A stretch of 64,000 nucleotides of DNA, from NCBI GenBank assembly GCA_012274445.1, contig JAAROD010000093.1, positions 62,001-126,000 of the forward strand. Reading direction: 5' to 3'. This DNA comes from Sclerotiophoma versabilis. Taxonomy: Eukaryota > Ascomycota > Dothideomycetes > Pleosporales > Didymellaceae. Shown here in pieces: positions 31,374 to 42,946 of the stretch. Under the pieces are notes generated by a model, which saw only the letters and a program-made list of their open reading frames with translations, made no database searches and had not been told where the DNA came from. Made by a program: the position numbers and the translations under genes. The first letter of the stretch is position 1, and the number at the start of each line of letters is the position of its first letter.

Positions 31374-31456
31374 ACTACTTTCGGGGGCTACTTCGGGGAC
31401 TACTTCAGGGACTACTTCAGGGACTACTTCGGGGGCTACTTCGGGGGCTACTTCTG
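31374..31456. repeat. 12-bp minisatellite
   Basis: About seven tandem units of CTACTTC(G/A)GGG(G/A), one or two changes per copy. The period of 12 keeps every frame open, which is why long spurious frames cross it. Confidence 0.88.
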
Positions 31457-31697
31457 GCAGCAGTAGCAGCTAAAAATACCATCAGTAGAGAACGAGAAGC
31501 GGAAGCGATCACATCGAACCAGGGGCGCTGGCACGCTACGCAGAGAGCATATAACGACAGCCAGCGACATTTTGGTTTTACGCATACTCCTGCTTTTGTC
31601 TCCTGCTTTTGTCTCCGCATATCGTCTCCTCATATCGTCTCCCAATATCGTCTCATATCAACCTTACTACCAACTCACCACTACCTAGCTGGCACTC

Positions 31698-32585
31698 ATG
31701 AAAACCGCGCTGACAACCCTCTTGGCCGTTCTGACGACGTTTGGCGTCGTTCAGGCTCAGCCTTACAGCCAGAGCTGCACTGCAAGTGCGGCTGTCCAGC
31801 CGGCTCCCACCGCACCTGCGGACAAGCAACCACAGCTCTGGCAAGACTTGCTCGAAGCCCCCACGGCCGTCAAACGCTTTCAGAGGCTGCTCGTCAACAA
31901 CGGGAGCCTTCTCACCGGAGATGCCCTGCGCAAGCTCACAGTCTTCGACTTCAACAACGCGCAGCCCGCGAACGGCGCAAAGGGCGGCGCCACCAAGGCT
32001 GCAGTGAGTACAGGCTGGCGGTGAATTACGTGCAACGCAGCTGCATCCAGCTCACCTCCAATCACCACAACTCACACTCTAACACACATCCAGGACATCG
32101 AAACGTTTCCCATACTCACCGGCCTCGATATCAGTGTTACCGTCGGCTTCCTCGAGCCCTGCGGCATCAACACCCCGCACGTGCACCCGCGCGCCACCGA
32201 GTTCCTGACGCTTGTCGAGGGGTCGAGCCTCCGCTTCGGCTACATCCTCGAGAACGGCCTCGTCGAGCCTGGCCAGAACCCAGAGATCGCGGGCACGCTC
32301 AACAAGCTCGAAGGCGCCGTGTTCCCGCGAGCGAGCGCGCACTACCAGTTCAACGATGCGTGCGAGAGAGCGGTCTTCGTAGCCGCGCTAGACTCGAACA
32401 ACCCCGGCACCCTTCAGCTGGCGCAGACGCTGTTCAGCCTCAACACTGGCGTCGTCAACGCCACGCTGGGCGCCCCTAAGACGATCGACGGGAAGAACAT
32501 CGACGACTTCAGGAGCTGGATCCCCGAGAACCTGGCCCAGGACGTACACGGCTGCTTAGCCAGGTGCGGCGGGTCTGCAGCGTAG
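31698..32585 (+). CDS. Secreted cupin protein (spherulin/germin-like)
   Basis: Two exons, 31698-32003 and 32094-32585, with a 90-bp intron (donor GTGAGT, acceptor CCAG), giving 265 residues. A clear signal peptide (MKTALTTLLAVLTTFGVVQA) targets it to the secretory pathway. Exon 2 carries the cupin barrel: motif 1 with the metal-binding pattern HVHPRATEFLTLVEG (two His and a Glu), and motif 2 near GAVFPRASAHYQFNDACERAV, with the final His of the set. This is the Cupin_1 layout of germin and spherulin-1A proteins, whose plant members include oxalate oxidases and superoxide dismutases; fungal members are mostly uncharacterised. Two cysteines near the C-terminus could form a disulfide. Confidence 0.88.
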
Positions 32586-33224
32586 GGCGCATTGCGGACG
32601 GCGACGCGGATGGAAGGTAGCTGTCCCCGCAACGAGGTTGGCTCTCGTCGAGGATGGTTCGACGTTGGTGTGTTGGTTCTGAGGCGCGGGTCAGCAAGGA
32701 AGGCTTCCGGTGTGCTTGCACAACTGCGCTGCCGCCAGTATAGGACTTTCTTCGATGTCTGTGCGTTTGTGTATGTCCTTGTCGATAGAAATGCTACCCT
32801 GACCTCTATACAAGCTTTGCTGGTCATGCTCTGTTGATTGCCGGTCAAGATGCAGCCCAACACGTGCCACTACGCTGCGACTGTGAGATAGGCGTAGCCG
32901 CCTGACTTCCTTGAAGTTATCGTCGAGCCATACCGATATGCATCGCGTTTGTTACAGGCTGGATTGATCGAGTATCGAGCACGTCGTGTCGCGCGCTCGA
33001 GTATGGTCAACGGCTGTGGTGTCGCGAACTCGGCTAGCAAGATTGCACACGAGATGCGAGCAGCTGCCATAACATTGATTAGCTAGCCATAGCGATGTCC
33101 CAGTTTGCGAGTGACACCCAAGAGACGGGTCTCGAGTCTCGAGTGCGCAGAGTGCAAAAATGATCGGTCACAGACTCGCGGCACAACGGCGGCCATCCCG
33201 GATTTGAACACGTCGAGGCTGCTG
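32586..33224. other. Intergenic, no gene recognised
   Basis: Only short frames, on both strands, with no family or splice support. Confidence 0.4.
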
Positions 33225-33279
33225 CCACGCTCGGAGCCACGCTCGGAGCCACGCCCGGAGCCACGCCAGGAGCCACGCT
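33225..33279. repeat. 12-bp minisatellite (TCGGAGCCACGC)n
   Basis: About four and a half tandem units ending directly at repeat module A (33278). Confidence 0.8.
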
Positions 33280-33425
33280 GAGCTGAGTGCTGAGGCGCGT
33301 GGTAGGCTAAAGTTGGAGCCCTTTCAGGGCTTGCACGCACTGCGTCGTCTTGCTTTGTACTTACAGACGTCACCACGGAAAGTCTCATACGAGAAAGAAG
33401 AGAAGAAAAGTTTCACAGCTGCTAC
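33278..33425 (+). repeat. Dispersed repeat module A, copy 2
   Basis: Same orientation as 23770-23925 and highly similar over about 150 bp (shared block GTTGGAGCCCTTTCAGGGCT and beyond). Confidence 0.8.
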
Positions 33426-33494
33426 ACTGCCAAAGAAGGTCTGGTGCTGTCTCCCATGGCTCAAATGCTGTGATTGGTAGCCTATGGTACCTAA

Positions 33495-33690
33495 CTTGAG
33501 CGACGCGACTTCACATCCAGGTCGTCCCTCACCCTCTCCGCGTACGTCGCCGCATCGTCGCAGTCTCCGCCTCCTGTAGGGCTGATGTGGCTGCAGCGGA
33601 CCTCTGGTCGGTACTTGACCATGAGCTCGTGCGCGCTGCGGCACACGAGCCTGCCAATGCCCAGCTCGAAGCTCTATCCTCCGCGAACGT
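33495..33690 (-). pseudogene. Orphan exon-like fragment
   Basis: The minus strand reads SFELGIGRLVCRSAHELMVKY, then RPEVRCSHISPTGGGDCDDAATYAERVRDD and VKSR before stops. The codon use and residue mix look like genuine protein, but there are no continuing exons on either side. It sits between two repeat modules, so it is probably a captured or left-over gene piece. The family is not recognised. Confidence 0.4.
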
Positions 33691-33721
33691 CCTCCGTCAA
33701 CACTCGATGACAGAAGCATAG

Positions 33722-34288
33722 GCGAGTTGTCTCGGCTTGCGGCCGAACGCGAAGATTGTTGCACGCTACTCACTACATGCCATTGCACGCCAGCGGAATG
33801 TGTCGAGCGACTCGGTTGTTCACTCAGCGTCGACGCGCTAGCAATCTCACCGTCTGCTGTGTCTCGGATGGCAAGCAAGCCAACAGGGCTCGTTGCCTAC
33901 CTCACGGACGGCAGACGCGATGCTATTGTAAAAACCGCGCTGGCAGCCGCAGAAAGCTAGACGATACGAAAACACACCACCGTGGCTCACGCAGGGGCAG
34001 CCCTCTCGCACTGCAGCGGCAGCTGCGCAATTCTGGGTCCTATGCTGCGATGCTGTCCATCTGTGTACAGCACATTACAGCACAGTACAGTACAGGGTCC
34101 ACAAGCTGATGCTCTAAACTACCACCTCTATCCCTGATGCAAGGCGGCTGCAGCTGGTCGATCAGTATATATACTCGCTCTCTGCCCGTGTTGACGTTTG
34201 TTGTACGCTACATCTCCCACACCACACACAGTGTCGACTCTTCTATTGCTCCGTTCGCCATCTGCGCCAGCCTGTGCTTCGACCATCA
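33722..34288 (+). repeat. Duplicate of the bZIP promoter region without its coding sequence
   Basis: This stretch matches, in inverted orientation, the upstream region of the bZIP gene (63104-63575): module B, then the block around CACGCAGGGGCAGCCCTCTCG, then the leader ending CGCCATCTGCGCCAGCCTGTGCT-CGACCATCA. Similarity stops just before the bZIP start codon. It retains a TATATATA at about 34167. No bZIP coding sequence follows. Confidence 0.75.
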
Positions 34289-35062
34289 CGTATAGCCCGT
34301 CTGCGAATCTGATGGTTATAGATTCTCAACGGCATGGCATAACTGGAGGCCAAAGGGTTGACGCACGGCTCTTTGACTTATTTAGATGTGTTGCTGCATA
34401 CCCATGGGTTCGTAAAGATCGGTATGTACGTGTCTTCTCACTTAACAGTGTCTTTGCTGAACCACAGATTAGTGGCGCAAGAAGACTGTGTACCAAACTC
34501 CGGCAGGATAAGCCAAGATGCCAGGGCACTGAGTTCTCTGACCATGGTATCACTTCAAGGCTACTGCAAAGACAATGACTCGATCGGTGTCGACCATCCA
34601 GAGTTGTGATCCTTGGACATTCTCGATTTCCTCTCTCAGACGACCTCCGTCGCATCCGCAAGGGAGCTGTAAGTGGTGAGATTAGCCACTCTATTCTATC
34701 CTACACAGTGCAGTCATCTAACGGAGACTAGCACTGACTGTTCTGCGGACGCCACGGAACTGCAGACCTGGTAGGACCGGTCGTTTTCGGTTGCGTCGCA
34801 GCACGAACAGCGATAAATTGTCCGCCACTATGAACCTAGTGGGAAAGTCTTATCTCGATCCGCAGATATCGGAAGGCTCAAAGCTGGTGGCTCTGCGGGG
34901 GCCTGTTCTGCATCCTATCTTTCTGTGTCGTTTCTGGGACCGCTTGTCATGCTAATTTTAGATCTTGTACTATCTATCAAGACTGTAACTTAAAGTTAGC
35001 AACTTTCCTTCAATATACAAACGACGACATGGCCTGTTGCCAGTACGTAATACCTTGTTGTT
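34289..35062. other. Intergenic, no gene recognised
   Basis: Short frames only; it holds the promoter region of the ferric-reductase-like gene. Confidence 0.4.
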
Positions 35063-36804
35063 ATGGATGTCGTGCAAGCTTATGCCATCGCAGCAGGCAG
35101 CATCTTTGCTGCTCTGACGCTCTGGAATGTCCGATCTTACTTCAGCTCAGCAGCGACACACTATCTATTGTATCCGCGCTTATTGCCCCGCAATCGCTTT
35201 CTTCCTCCGCAAGCTCCCGCTGAGACGCTCTTTCAGACATCCTTGCTTGCCGCAAACATATTTGCCGTCGTCTTTAGATGCGCAGATGTGCAAGACGCTG
35301 CACTTCAAGCGGGCCGTCTTGCACTGATCAACATGGTACTGTTATTTGCTGGGCTTCATCTGGATGCTCTCGCAGATGCGCTGGGCGTCTCGCTGGTAAG
35401 GTATCGAAATCTGCATCGGCTGACAGGTTGGATGGCATTTGTGCTTTTAGGGTTCCATACTCTTGTACCTGCGATCACGCGGCTGCCGTTTCCTGTCCGC
35501 GCAACAGAGAACAGATGGGCTCTTACCGTAAGTGGCTCATATCTGAATGCGGGTTGACGTGTTGACACTTGCAGGGCTGCCTTGCCATCTGTGTTCTCGT
35601 ACTTACCTCCCTGCCCGTACTGCGCCGGCTATCGTATGAGCTGTTCCTTCGTACACATCAGGCAATGGCTGTGCTTTCTGCTTACTCCGTTTGGCGACAT
35701 CTGGCAAAGGCACCTCTCTCTGTGAGGATATACATCTATGTTTTCTCTGGGCTGTTTGTTAGCACATTCACGCTACAGTGCCTTTCGATAGCGTATCGCA
35801 ACCGGACCCTCAATCGGCATGGCACACGAGCGAAGATCACCAGGACCGGCACAGCCATCTTCATCGTTCTAGAATTATCGCGTCCTTTGCGAGTTCAGGC
35901 CGGCCAGTACATACATCTTTGGCTGCCTGGTGTAAGCCCTTTGTCATTCTTGCAGACCCATCCTTTCACGGTCGTTTCGTGGTCACCCGAGAAACAAAGA
36001 GAGCTAGTGCTGCTCGTAGAGCCTCGGAATGGGCTGACCAAAAACCTGACCTCCGCCACCGCTTCGCTACATCGCGCGTTGATCAGTGGACCGCATGGCA
36101 AAAGCATGCCGGTGGGTAACTACGAGACCGTTCTCCTGTTTGCTAGTGGCTTTGGCATAGCTGCGCAGCTACCATACTTGAAGCAGCTCATGCATGGACA
36201 CGAGGCTTCCCCTCGCCGAGTCCATCTTGTTTGGCAGGTGGAGAACATAGGTGAGAGAAGCTGTTGACCAGTCAACTACCCACTGATGAAGACGCAGAGA
36301 TGGCAGCCCCATTTCAGACTCTGTTCAATAAGACACTCGAGAAGGACGGCGAAGAGGGGAAGAACGTAAGTACCACAATCAATGCCGGGACGTGACTCAC
36401 TGAGGTGAGGCAGATTGTCAGGATCTCGATGTATGTGATGTCGGGTGCCGTGGGCGAGGTATGGCGAAGGAAGAAAAGCCGAGGTGAGGTACATCAAGGG
36501 CCTGTAGACCTGGACCGGGTTCTACAGCAAGAACGTGAACCGAACTTCTCTGAAGTTCTACCTCACGAAAAGTCGGTTGCAGCGATGGAGAATCCACTCA
36601 TCAGCGACCTGAAAAGTACGATGAAGTGTCGTGATCGTATGCTGGTATTAGGCAGGTGGTATCTCCATGCTTCAGCCGTCCTGCTGACGATCTGCAGTCT
36701 CTGCCACCTCCAGAATGCGCGATGATCTGCGCAGATGTATCCGTAGGTGCAACGATCGCTCTATCACACTTCACCAACTCGACTATCAGCCAGTCGATAA
36801 GTAG
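35063..36804 (+). CDS. Ferric-reductase-like transmembrane oxidoreductase
   Basis: Exons 35063-35527, 35575-36250, 36298-36365, 36414-36636 and 36698-36804; the first three introns (47, 47 and 48 bp) have strong signals and keep frame, the last (61 bp) is less certain. The model has 512 residues. The N-terminal half is a membrane domain with paired heme ligands, HRLTGWMAFVLLGFH and HQAMAVLSAYSVWRH. The FAD site follows (HPFTVVSW), then the NADPH-binding region (GPHGKSMPVGNYETVLLFASGFGIA). The C-terminus ends in MRDDLRRCI, the family's usual last motif. Such proteins move electrons from NADPH across the membrane to Fe(III)/Cu(II) or oxygen. It lacks the long N-terminal extracellular domain of some FRE proteins. 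The region between the NADPH site and the last exon is poorly conserved. Confidence 0.8.
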
Positions 36805-38089
36805 TTTGCATCAGAGCGTGTGTCATTTATAAGTTCGGGTAATACATAGACAGACATCGTTCCAGCTCATCATATGTCCATCTTTTGTCGGATGGCACAC
36901 AGTGAAGCTTGGTCGTGAACGTGCTGCTCCTGGGCCAATTGTCTTCATCCCGTCAATCGACCCTAGAAATGAATCGTGGGTTTGTGAGAATGTTCAGAGG
37001 TTGCTGGGCGTGACTTATGAACGACTCGCTGCTGTTGCGAACAACATGCTTTGATGCGGGCAGACAGGAGTCCCGAAGGCCAAACCTCTTCCATTGAGTC
37101 TAATGCGTACTCCGCCATCCTGACCAGCAACAGACACTTGTGTGCATCACTGCTTCCATTGCAATACACCTGCCGCGTGCAACGCTCTGTCTAGTCAAGT
37201 CCCATTGCTGCCCTGAGATGCGCTGCGGTCTACGCTTACTCTAGTCATGTGGCCATATGATATCGCTGCCGGCCGCTCCAGCTGCTCGAATGTGGCCTTT
37301 GTGCACTCCACGCAACCGTACTCTCCGTAGAGCGGCTCACTGCACTCACAGGAAATGCCCTGTGGTCGCTCCTCGCTACGCTATACCTACATTAGCCAGC
37401 TGGCAGTTGCAGCAGTGTGAGAACGTTACTGGGTGTTCGCTGGGGCAAGGTGAAGCCAGCTCCTCGTGAGAAGACATGGTGTGCTATAGCGAACACCAAT
37501 CCACTCGAAACTGATCTGGGGCAGTACAGTACCGACGAAGGCGGTTCGTAGTGCGAGAGAATCGACAAAGCCAGGATCCGGAAATTCGAAGGGCCTGCGA
37601 CGAGATCGGAGCACAGAGGGCGCGCGGTGAGCATACATCTCATGTGCTGTACGTTTAGTTCTGTACAGTAGCTCTACAGATTATGGTACAGTAGCCCTAT
37701 AGACTACAGTCGCTTGCATTTGCAGTTTCCGCTTTCTGCACGCCGCTTAGCTTCTCATCCCACGCTGACCCCTGCTTCGCTTATTGCACGCCTTTCTTAA
37801 GCAGTCCTAGCTTCAGTCAACAAGCTCCTCACCCATCGCGCTTGCAGAAACCTCGTAATCTGCGTTTTAAACTAATCTTCCTGTAACACGATGATCTCCT
37901 AGCCACCATGACTTGGAAACACCTGTGTTCTTAAATACTACTATCCTGCGTTGTCTGTCTAGATTACTGTACTATCACTATACAGTAGCACTATTGAAAA
38001 ATCTTCTTTGCGTATCTCCCAAATCGGTGTTTTGACGTCTTTTCCTCCTGCTGTAGCCCAGACTTGGGAACATCCTCGACGGCCGGCGG
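36805..38089. other. Intergenic, no gene recognised
   Basis: It lies between the ends of the ferric-reductase-like gene and the NLR gene (convergent). Small frames on both strands show no support. Confidence 0.45.
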
Positions 38090-41000
38090 CTAAGTACGCC
38101 CAAGCCTGCTTGCTCGAAGTTTAGACATCGCATGCATCGTAGCTTCAGGCTGTTTACACCTCTCGCTCGACTGGCCAAGAATGCTCTGCAGTCCAGGAAG
38201 TGCTCTTGCGTACAACTGTTCTGCTTCGGCGTATTTCTTTTGCATAGCGTACAGATCGCCCATGTTCTCTAAAGTGTTGAGTGCAGGCATGTACTGTTGA
38301 ACGAGCGCTTCACCGAGAGCGTGCTCGTACCCTTGCAGCGCCCGCTCGTACATTTTCTGTGCTTTGGCTAGCCTGCCTTGGTTCTTGTAGAGAAGACCCA
38401 GGTTGTTGACTGTCTGCAGCGTCGACGTGTGCTTGCGACCCAGTGCTTCCTCGTATCCTTGCAGCGCCCGCTCATACATCTTCTGTGCCTCTGCCAGCTT
38501 GCCTTGGTCTGCGTAGAGAAGGCCTAGGTTATTGATTGTTTCGAACGTGGATGCGTGCTCGGAACCGAGTGCTTCTATTCTCCCGTGCAGCGCTCGCTCC
38601 AGCATTTGCTCAGACTCCAGCAGCTTTCCTTGATCCTTGAAGAGAACACCAAGGTTGTTGATCGTGTTCAGTGTTGACGGATGCTTGTGGCCAAGGGCGT
38701 TCTTGTAGCCTCGCAACGCCCGCTCCAACATCCGCTCTGCATCTGCCAGTTTACCTTGAAAGTGGTAGAGGTTGCCTATGTTGCCGACTGTCTGTAATGT
38801 CGAACAATGCTCAAGTCCCAGGGCCTCCTCTTTCCCCCGCAGCGCCTGCTCGTACATCTGCTCTGCCTCGGCCAACTTGCCTTGGTTCGCATAGATGACA
38901 CCGAGATTATCGATCGTTTGCAGTGTTGATGGGTGGCTAAATCCGAAAGACTCTTCCTTGCTTTTCAGCGCCTGTTTGTGCATCCGCTCCGCGTCTGTAA
39001 ACTTGCCTTGAATCTTGTAAAGAACGCCCAAATTGTTGATTGCTTGTAGTGTCGATAGATGCTTAGATCCTAGTACCTGCTCAAAACCTTGCAGTGCCTG
39101 TAGGTACATCCGCTCTGCATCTTCAAGCCTGCCTTGGTCCTTGTACAGAAGTCCTAGGTTGCCGATTGTTTTAAGTTTTAGTAGACTCTTAGGTTCCAAG
39201 ACATTGTACCCCTGTAGCGCCCGCTTATACATCTGCTCAGCCTCTACTAGTTTGCCTTGCTCTTTGCAGAGGTTACCTATGTTGCCAACCGTTTTCAGTG
39301 TTGATAAGTGCTGGAGGCCAAGCGTCTCCTCTTTCCCTCGCAGCGCTCGGGTGTACATCTGTTCCGCATCTACCAGCTTGCCTGCACTCGCCCAGAGAAT
39401 GCCGAGACGATCCAACGCATTTAGCAGCACCTGCTTGCTGTCGCTGTCTTCGAATGGCAATGTTTGTTGCCTATCGTTTCCCAAATCCCAACATAACTCT
39501 TTGTTCATCATCCATAAAGGAAATGCTTGAGCATGGGCAAGAACTCGACGCTGCAGCACCGAAAAATCCCGGGCTGACTGATCCGGCACGGCCCACCCAA
39601 CAGCAACCACCGTCACCCGCCCAAGCTCACACTCGAACTGCTTGCCCTGGTAGTGGTACGCCCACCGATGCACCACTGGGTGTGTGGCGTAGCTCTCCGT
39701 CGCTTCCACCGCCTCCACGAGCGAGTAGTTGCGCAGCAGCTGCATCGCCTGGCTGAACGCTAGCCCGCTGCTTGCAATCTCCCCAACCCATGCTGACAGC
39801 ATCCTCGCAGCACCCGCCGAAGCCGCACACGCATCAGCGAACAGTCTGTGCCACAGGTCCTTGTTGTCGAGGAACGACCACAGCAGCAGCAGGTTCGCTG
39901 TGTGCTCGTGCTTGTCGCGGATCGCCTGGTACGAGATGGCCCACGTCGTCCACACGCTGCGGTCTGGGTAGTCCTGCAGTGGCGCATCAGCCATGTCATC
40001 CGTCTTCATTAGCTCGCTCCACTGCTGCTCGTAGAAGCGCAGATACGCCTCAAGTCCCACCCCACTCTCCTGCAGATACGCGCCCGCTTGAGCAATCGCC
40101 AGAGGTAAGCCATCAAGCAGCTGCAGCAAGCGGTTGCCCTCGGCTGTGTCTGTGGTCGTCTTGTTAGTTATACCAACCACTTAAAGCTATCAGACAGTGT
40201 TGCCTTACTGCACGGCTTCTTGTACCACGTCTTCAGTATCGCCTGCGCCTGCTGATCGTCTACCTTGCCCAGCTGGTGAGGCAACTCACTTAGCTGCTCC
40301 AGCCTTGCCAGTCGCGTCGTGATCAGTACTGATGCGTGGTCGGCCCCTGAGAGGTAGCGCCTCACGTCGTATGCATCTGGATCGCTACCTCGCTTGCTGT
40401 ACTCTCGGTCGACGTTGTCGAAGATGAGCAGCCACGCGCTGTTGTCTGGCCGCGCAAGCCAGCCCATCACGTCCTTCACCACCGCATCCACGTCCGCGCC
40501 ACTGTCTGTAGCATAGCCTCTGCTCGCCTCAGGTATCTGGCCCTGCGGTATCCTGCCCACGCAGCTGGCGATGCTCCGCTTCAGGCTGTCCTCGCTGCGT
40601 CCGTCTAGCCACAACACTGCACTGAATCGTCGGTGATGGCGCCGCGCAAACTCCACCGTCAGCTGCGTCTTGCCTATGCCGCCAAGGCCATGCAGCACGT
40701 GGATCTTCTGTCGACCGCCCGACTCGCGCTTGGGCAGGAGTGCTTGCTCGAGCTTCTCCATCTCCGCTGGTCGCTCCACAAACTGGCTCACTCTGGGCAC
40801 ACCTTCTAGGCTGAAGTTGACCTGATACTCTCCAAAATCTACACAGCATTTAGCTATTCTTCTCAAGATCTGTGTAGCACGTCATACTAACATTCTCGTC
40901 CGGCAATGCTGCCTGTACACGCTTGCATCTGCTTGTGCACTGCCTGCGACGCGATGTACCTGCGCGTTGCTGCTGCCATCTCCTTCACCTTCTTCGCCTC

Positions 41001-41978
41001 CTCCAGCCCAATGTCCTCCAGCCCCCGGTCCACGTTGAAGCGGTAGTACCGCCCTGTGCTGTCCAGCACCGGCCGCTCGCGCCGGAACCGCTCTGCCGTC
41101 ACCTCCGTCTCCGTCGCGATCGCCACCAGCGTCTCGCCGATGTGGAAGATGTCGTCTCTGAACGGCTTGAGTGACGGCACTCCCGTCCCAATCGACACCA
41201 GGCACTTGACCTTCCCCTCCAGCGGCTCCGGCCCCCACGCCACCTGCGCCTGGTCCCACACCTCGCGTACCGGGTTGTTCGCCCCTGTCGCCCCGTCCAC
41301 AAACTCTTCGCCAAACCGTCCGACGGCGATCGGGTCGAAGAAGGACGAGGCCGCCGACGTCGCCCGGCACGCTTCCCAGATGGTCACGCTGTTCAGCAGG
41401 TCGCTGTTGCCGCGCAGTGTGCGGTAGCTCGTGAGGCACACCGCCTCGCTGGTCTCCTTGCTCGTCGCGCACACGAAGCTGCGGGTGTTTATAGGTAATC
41501 TGAGAGACAAGTCAAGTCGACATACACTTTGCAAGCAGCGTTGGGCTCGTCTTTGAGCAGCGCATCCTCCGGCAGGCCCTGCTGTTTTACAACCTCTCTT
41601 ATCGCCCGCGCCAGCTCGTCTGAGTCAAAGCGGCCCTGGATCTGGCCCCTGGCCGTCACCCGGTGTCGCGTCTTGCGGAACACGCGCTCTGACAGCTGCA
41701 GGTACGCGACGATGCAGTCTGCCACGCTCATCCGCAGCCGGCCCAGCATCACGGCGATGAGCCTGTGGCGTTAGTCGAGAGTTGAGAGAGCTACGCGTTC
41801 TACAGTGCATCACTCACCCGCCAGTGCTGGTCCCGCCGATCATGTCGAAGTACTCGCACGGCTTCGGCGGCGCGTCAGGGTCGACGGCCTCCATCAGCTG
41901 CTCGAGGATCATCAGCGCAGACAGGCCACGCACGCCGCCGCCGTCGAGAGCCAGCAGGCGGAGCTCGCTGCCAGGCAT
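38090..41978 (-). CDS. NLR protein: patatin phospholipase, NB-ARC, ten TPRs
   Basis: Five exons: 41978-41818, 41762-41526, 41478-40892, 40838-40209 and 40149-38090. The four introns (55, 47, 53 and 59 bp) all have good donors (GTGAGT, GTATGT, GTTAGT, GTAAGG), and the joins keep one frame, giving 1224 residues. Patatin domain first: DGGGVRG oxyanion loop (12-18), GTSTG with catalytic Ser51, and the dyad Asp194 in DGATGA. NB-ARC next, with P-loop GLGGIGKT (about 378-385), a Walker-B-like WLLIFDNVD and DGLPLAIAQAG. Then ten 42-residue kinesin-light-chain-type TPRs (about 780-1190). This architecture is known among fungal NLRs that act in non-self recognition and programmed cell death, where the ligand-binding repeats release a lipase effector. 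All catalytic residues are present, so it is probably functional. Confidence 0.92.
38190..39420 (-). repeat. 126-bp tandem repeats encoding the TPR array
   Basis: Ten in-frame units of about 126 bp inside the last exon of the NLR gene. Neighbouring units share blocks such as the codons for QGKLAEAEQMYERAL, and several are close enough at DNA level to suggest recent duplication or gene conversion. Confidence 0.8.
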
Positions 41979-42149
41979 GGGAGGAAGTGGTGGTGGCTAA
42001 AGGAGGTCGAGGCTATACAGCTCAGGCTGTGGTGAAGAGCGCAGCGCTCAAGTCATGATCGAGGGGTGGTGTTCAGCCCCCATCGCGGTGACTAACTTAG
42101 GGGAACAAGGCTGAGGCTGCGTTTCCGCCCCCAGCGCGTACGGCTGAGT

Positions 42150-42150
<1 letters not shown>

Positions 42151-42188
<38 letters not shown>

Positions 42189-42203
42189 ACTGGACTGGAC
42201 TGC
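42151..42203. repeat. (GGCT)n then (GGACT)n microsatellite
   Basis: Nine GGCT tetramers followed by about three GGACT pentamers. Similar in unit to the array at 25857-25889. Confidence 0.9.
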
Positions 42204-42946
42204 GGTTCGGCTGACCACCATCCTGCAGCAGGGCTCCTGCAGCGTGCGAGCGCGTCGTCACTGCTGTTTGGGTGGAGAAGCGCGCGGGGCGGGGTGGGTC
42301 GTGCAGGTGAGAGCGCAGGTCGGCTCTGCACCCTGTTCTGCAGCAGCGCCAGGCTTTGGCGATCACATCGCACCTTCCCTTGTTCAACGCGCATGAGCGC
42401 TGCCTTGAGGTCTCAATAGAGTTTGTGGACTAACGCGCCCAAAATGCCAGGTTCTAGGGTTCTTCTGGTGCGCGCAGATCGTGCGGATCGTCGCGCAGGC
42501 CTAGTGAGCCGAGATACGGCTCGCCCAGCCCTAGCGCTCAACCCCATCTCGAACCTTTTACGTGCAAGCGGCACTCTCCAAGATGGCCATGTCTTGACGC
42601 AAGCTGTTCACGACCTCACAACTGCCCCATGTTGCCGAACGACGGCCGCGCGATGCCCGTCATTGCACGAAGGCCTTCTAAGCCTTCCTGGATCATTGGC
42701 GGGTGCGAGCGTAAGGGGTTAGTTAGTCGACGACGAGTGGTTTCCATGAGGTTCTGCAACCTTCTACCTCTCGAGTTGCTCTCGTGTTGAGCACCACACA
42801 GCAACACCGTCCATCACTGCAGTAACCTTCAGCGATGCCAGACATGCCCCTAGACGTACTTTGAAGGCATTGTCTCGCTGCATGCTTCCACTAGTCGAGC
42901 TGTTAGCCTGCACTTTGCTCCAGGCCTGAAGGAATAGTGAACAGCG
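42204..42946. other. Intergenic, no gene recognised
   Basis: Divergent promoter space between the NLR gene and the gene at 42947. Small frames only. Confidence 0.4.

Noticed and set aside
31160..32479. 439-codon plus-strand frame
   Set aside because: It runs through a 12-bp minisatellite and then out of frame across the cupin gene, whose signal peptide and cupin motifs lie in another frame.
33324..33878. 184-codon minus-strand frame
   Set aside because: It crosses repeat modules A and B and reads the exon-like fragment in the wrong frame.
39033..39756. Plus-strand frames of 150-165 codons antisense to the TPR array
   Set aside because: Their periodicity mirrors the 126-bp TPR repeats on the minus strand; shadows.
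40882..41472. 196-codon minus-strand frame
   Set aside because: It lies in the wrong frame over the NLR patatin exon; Arg/Gly-rich shadow of GC-rich coding sequence.
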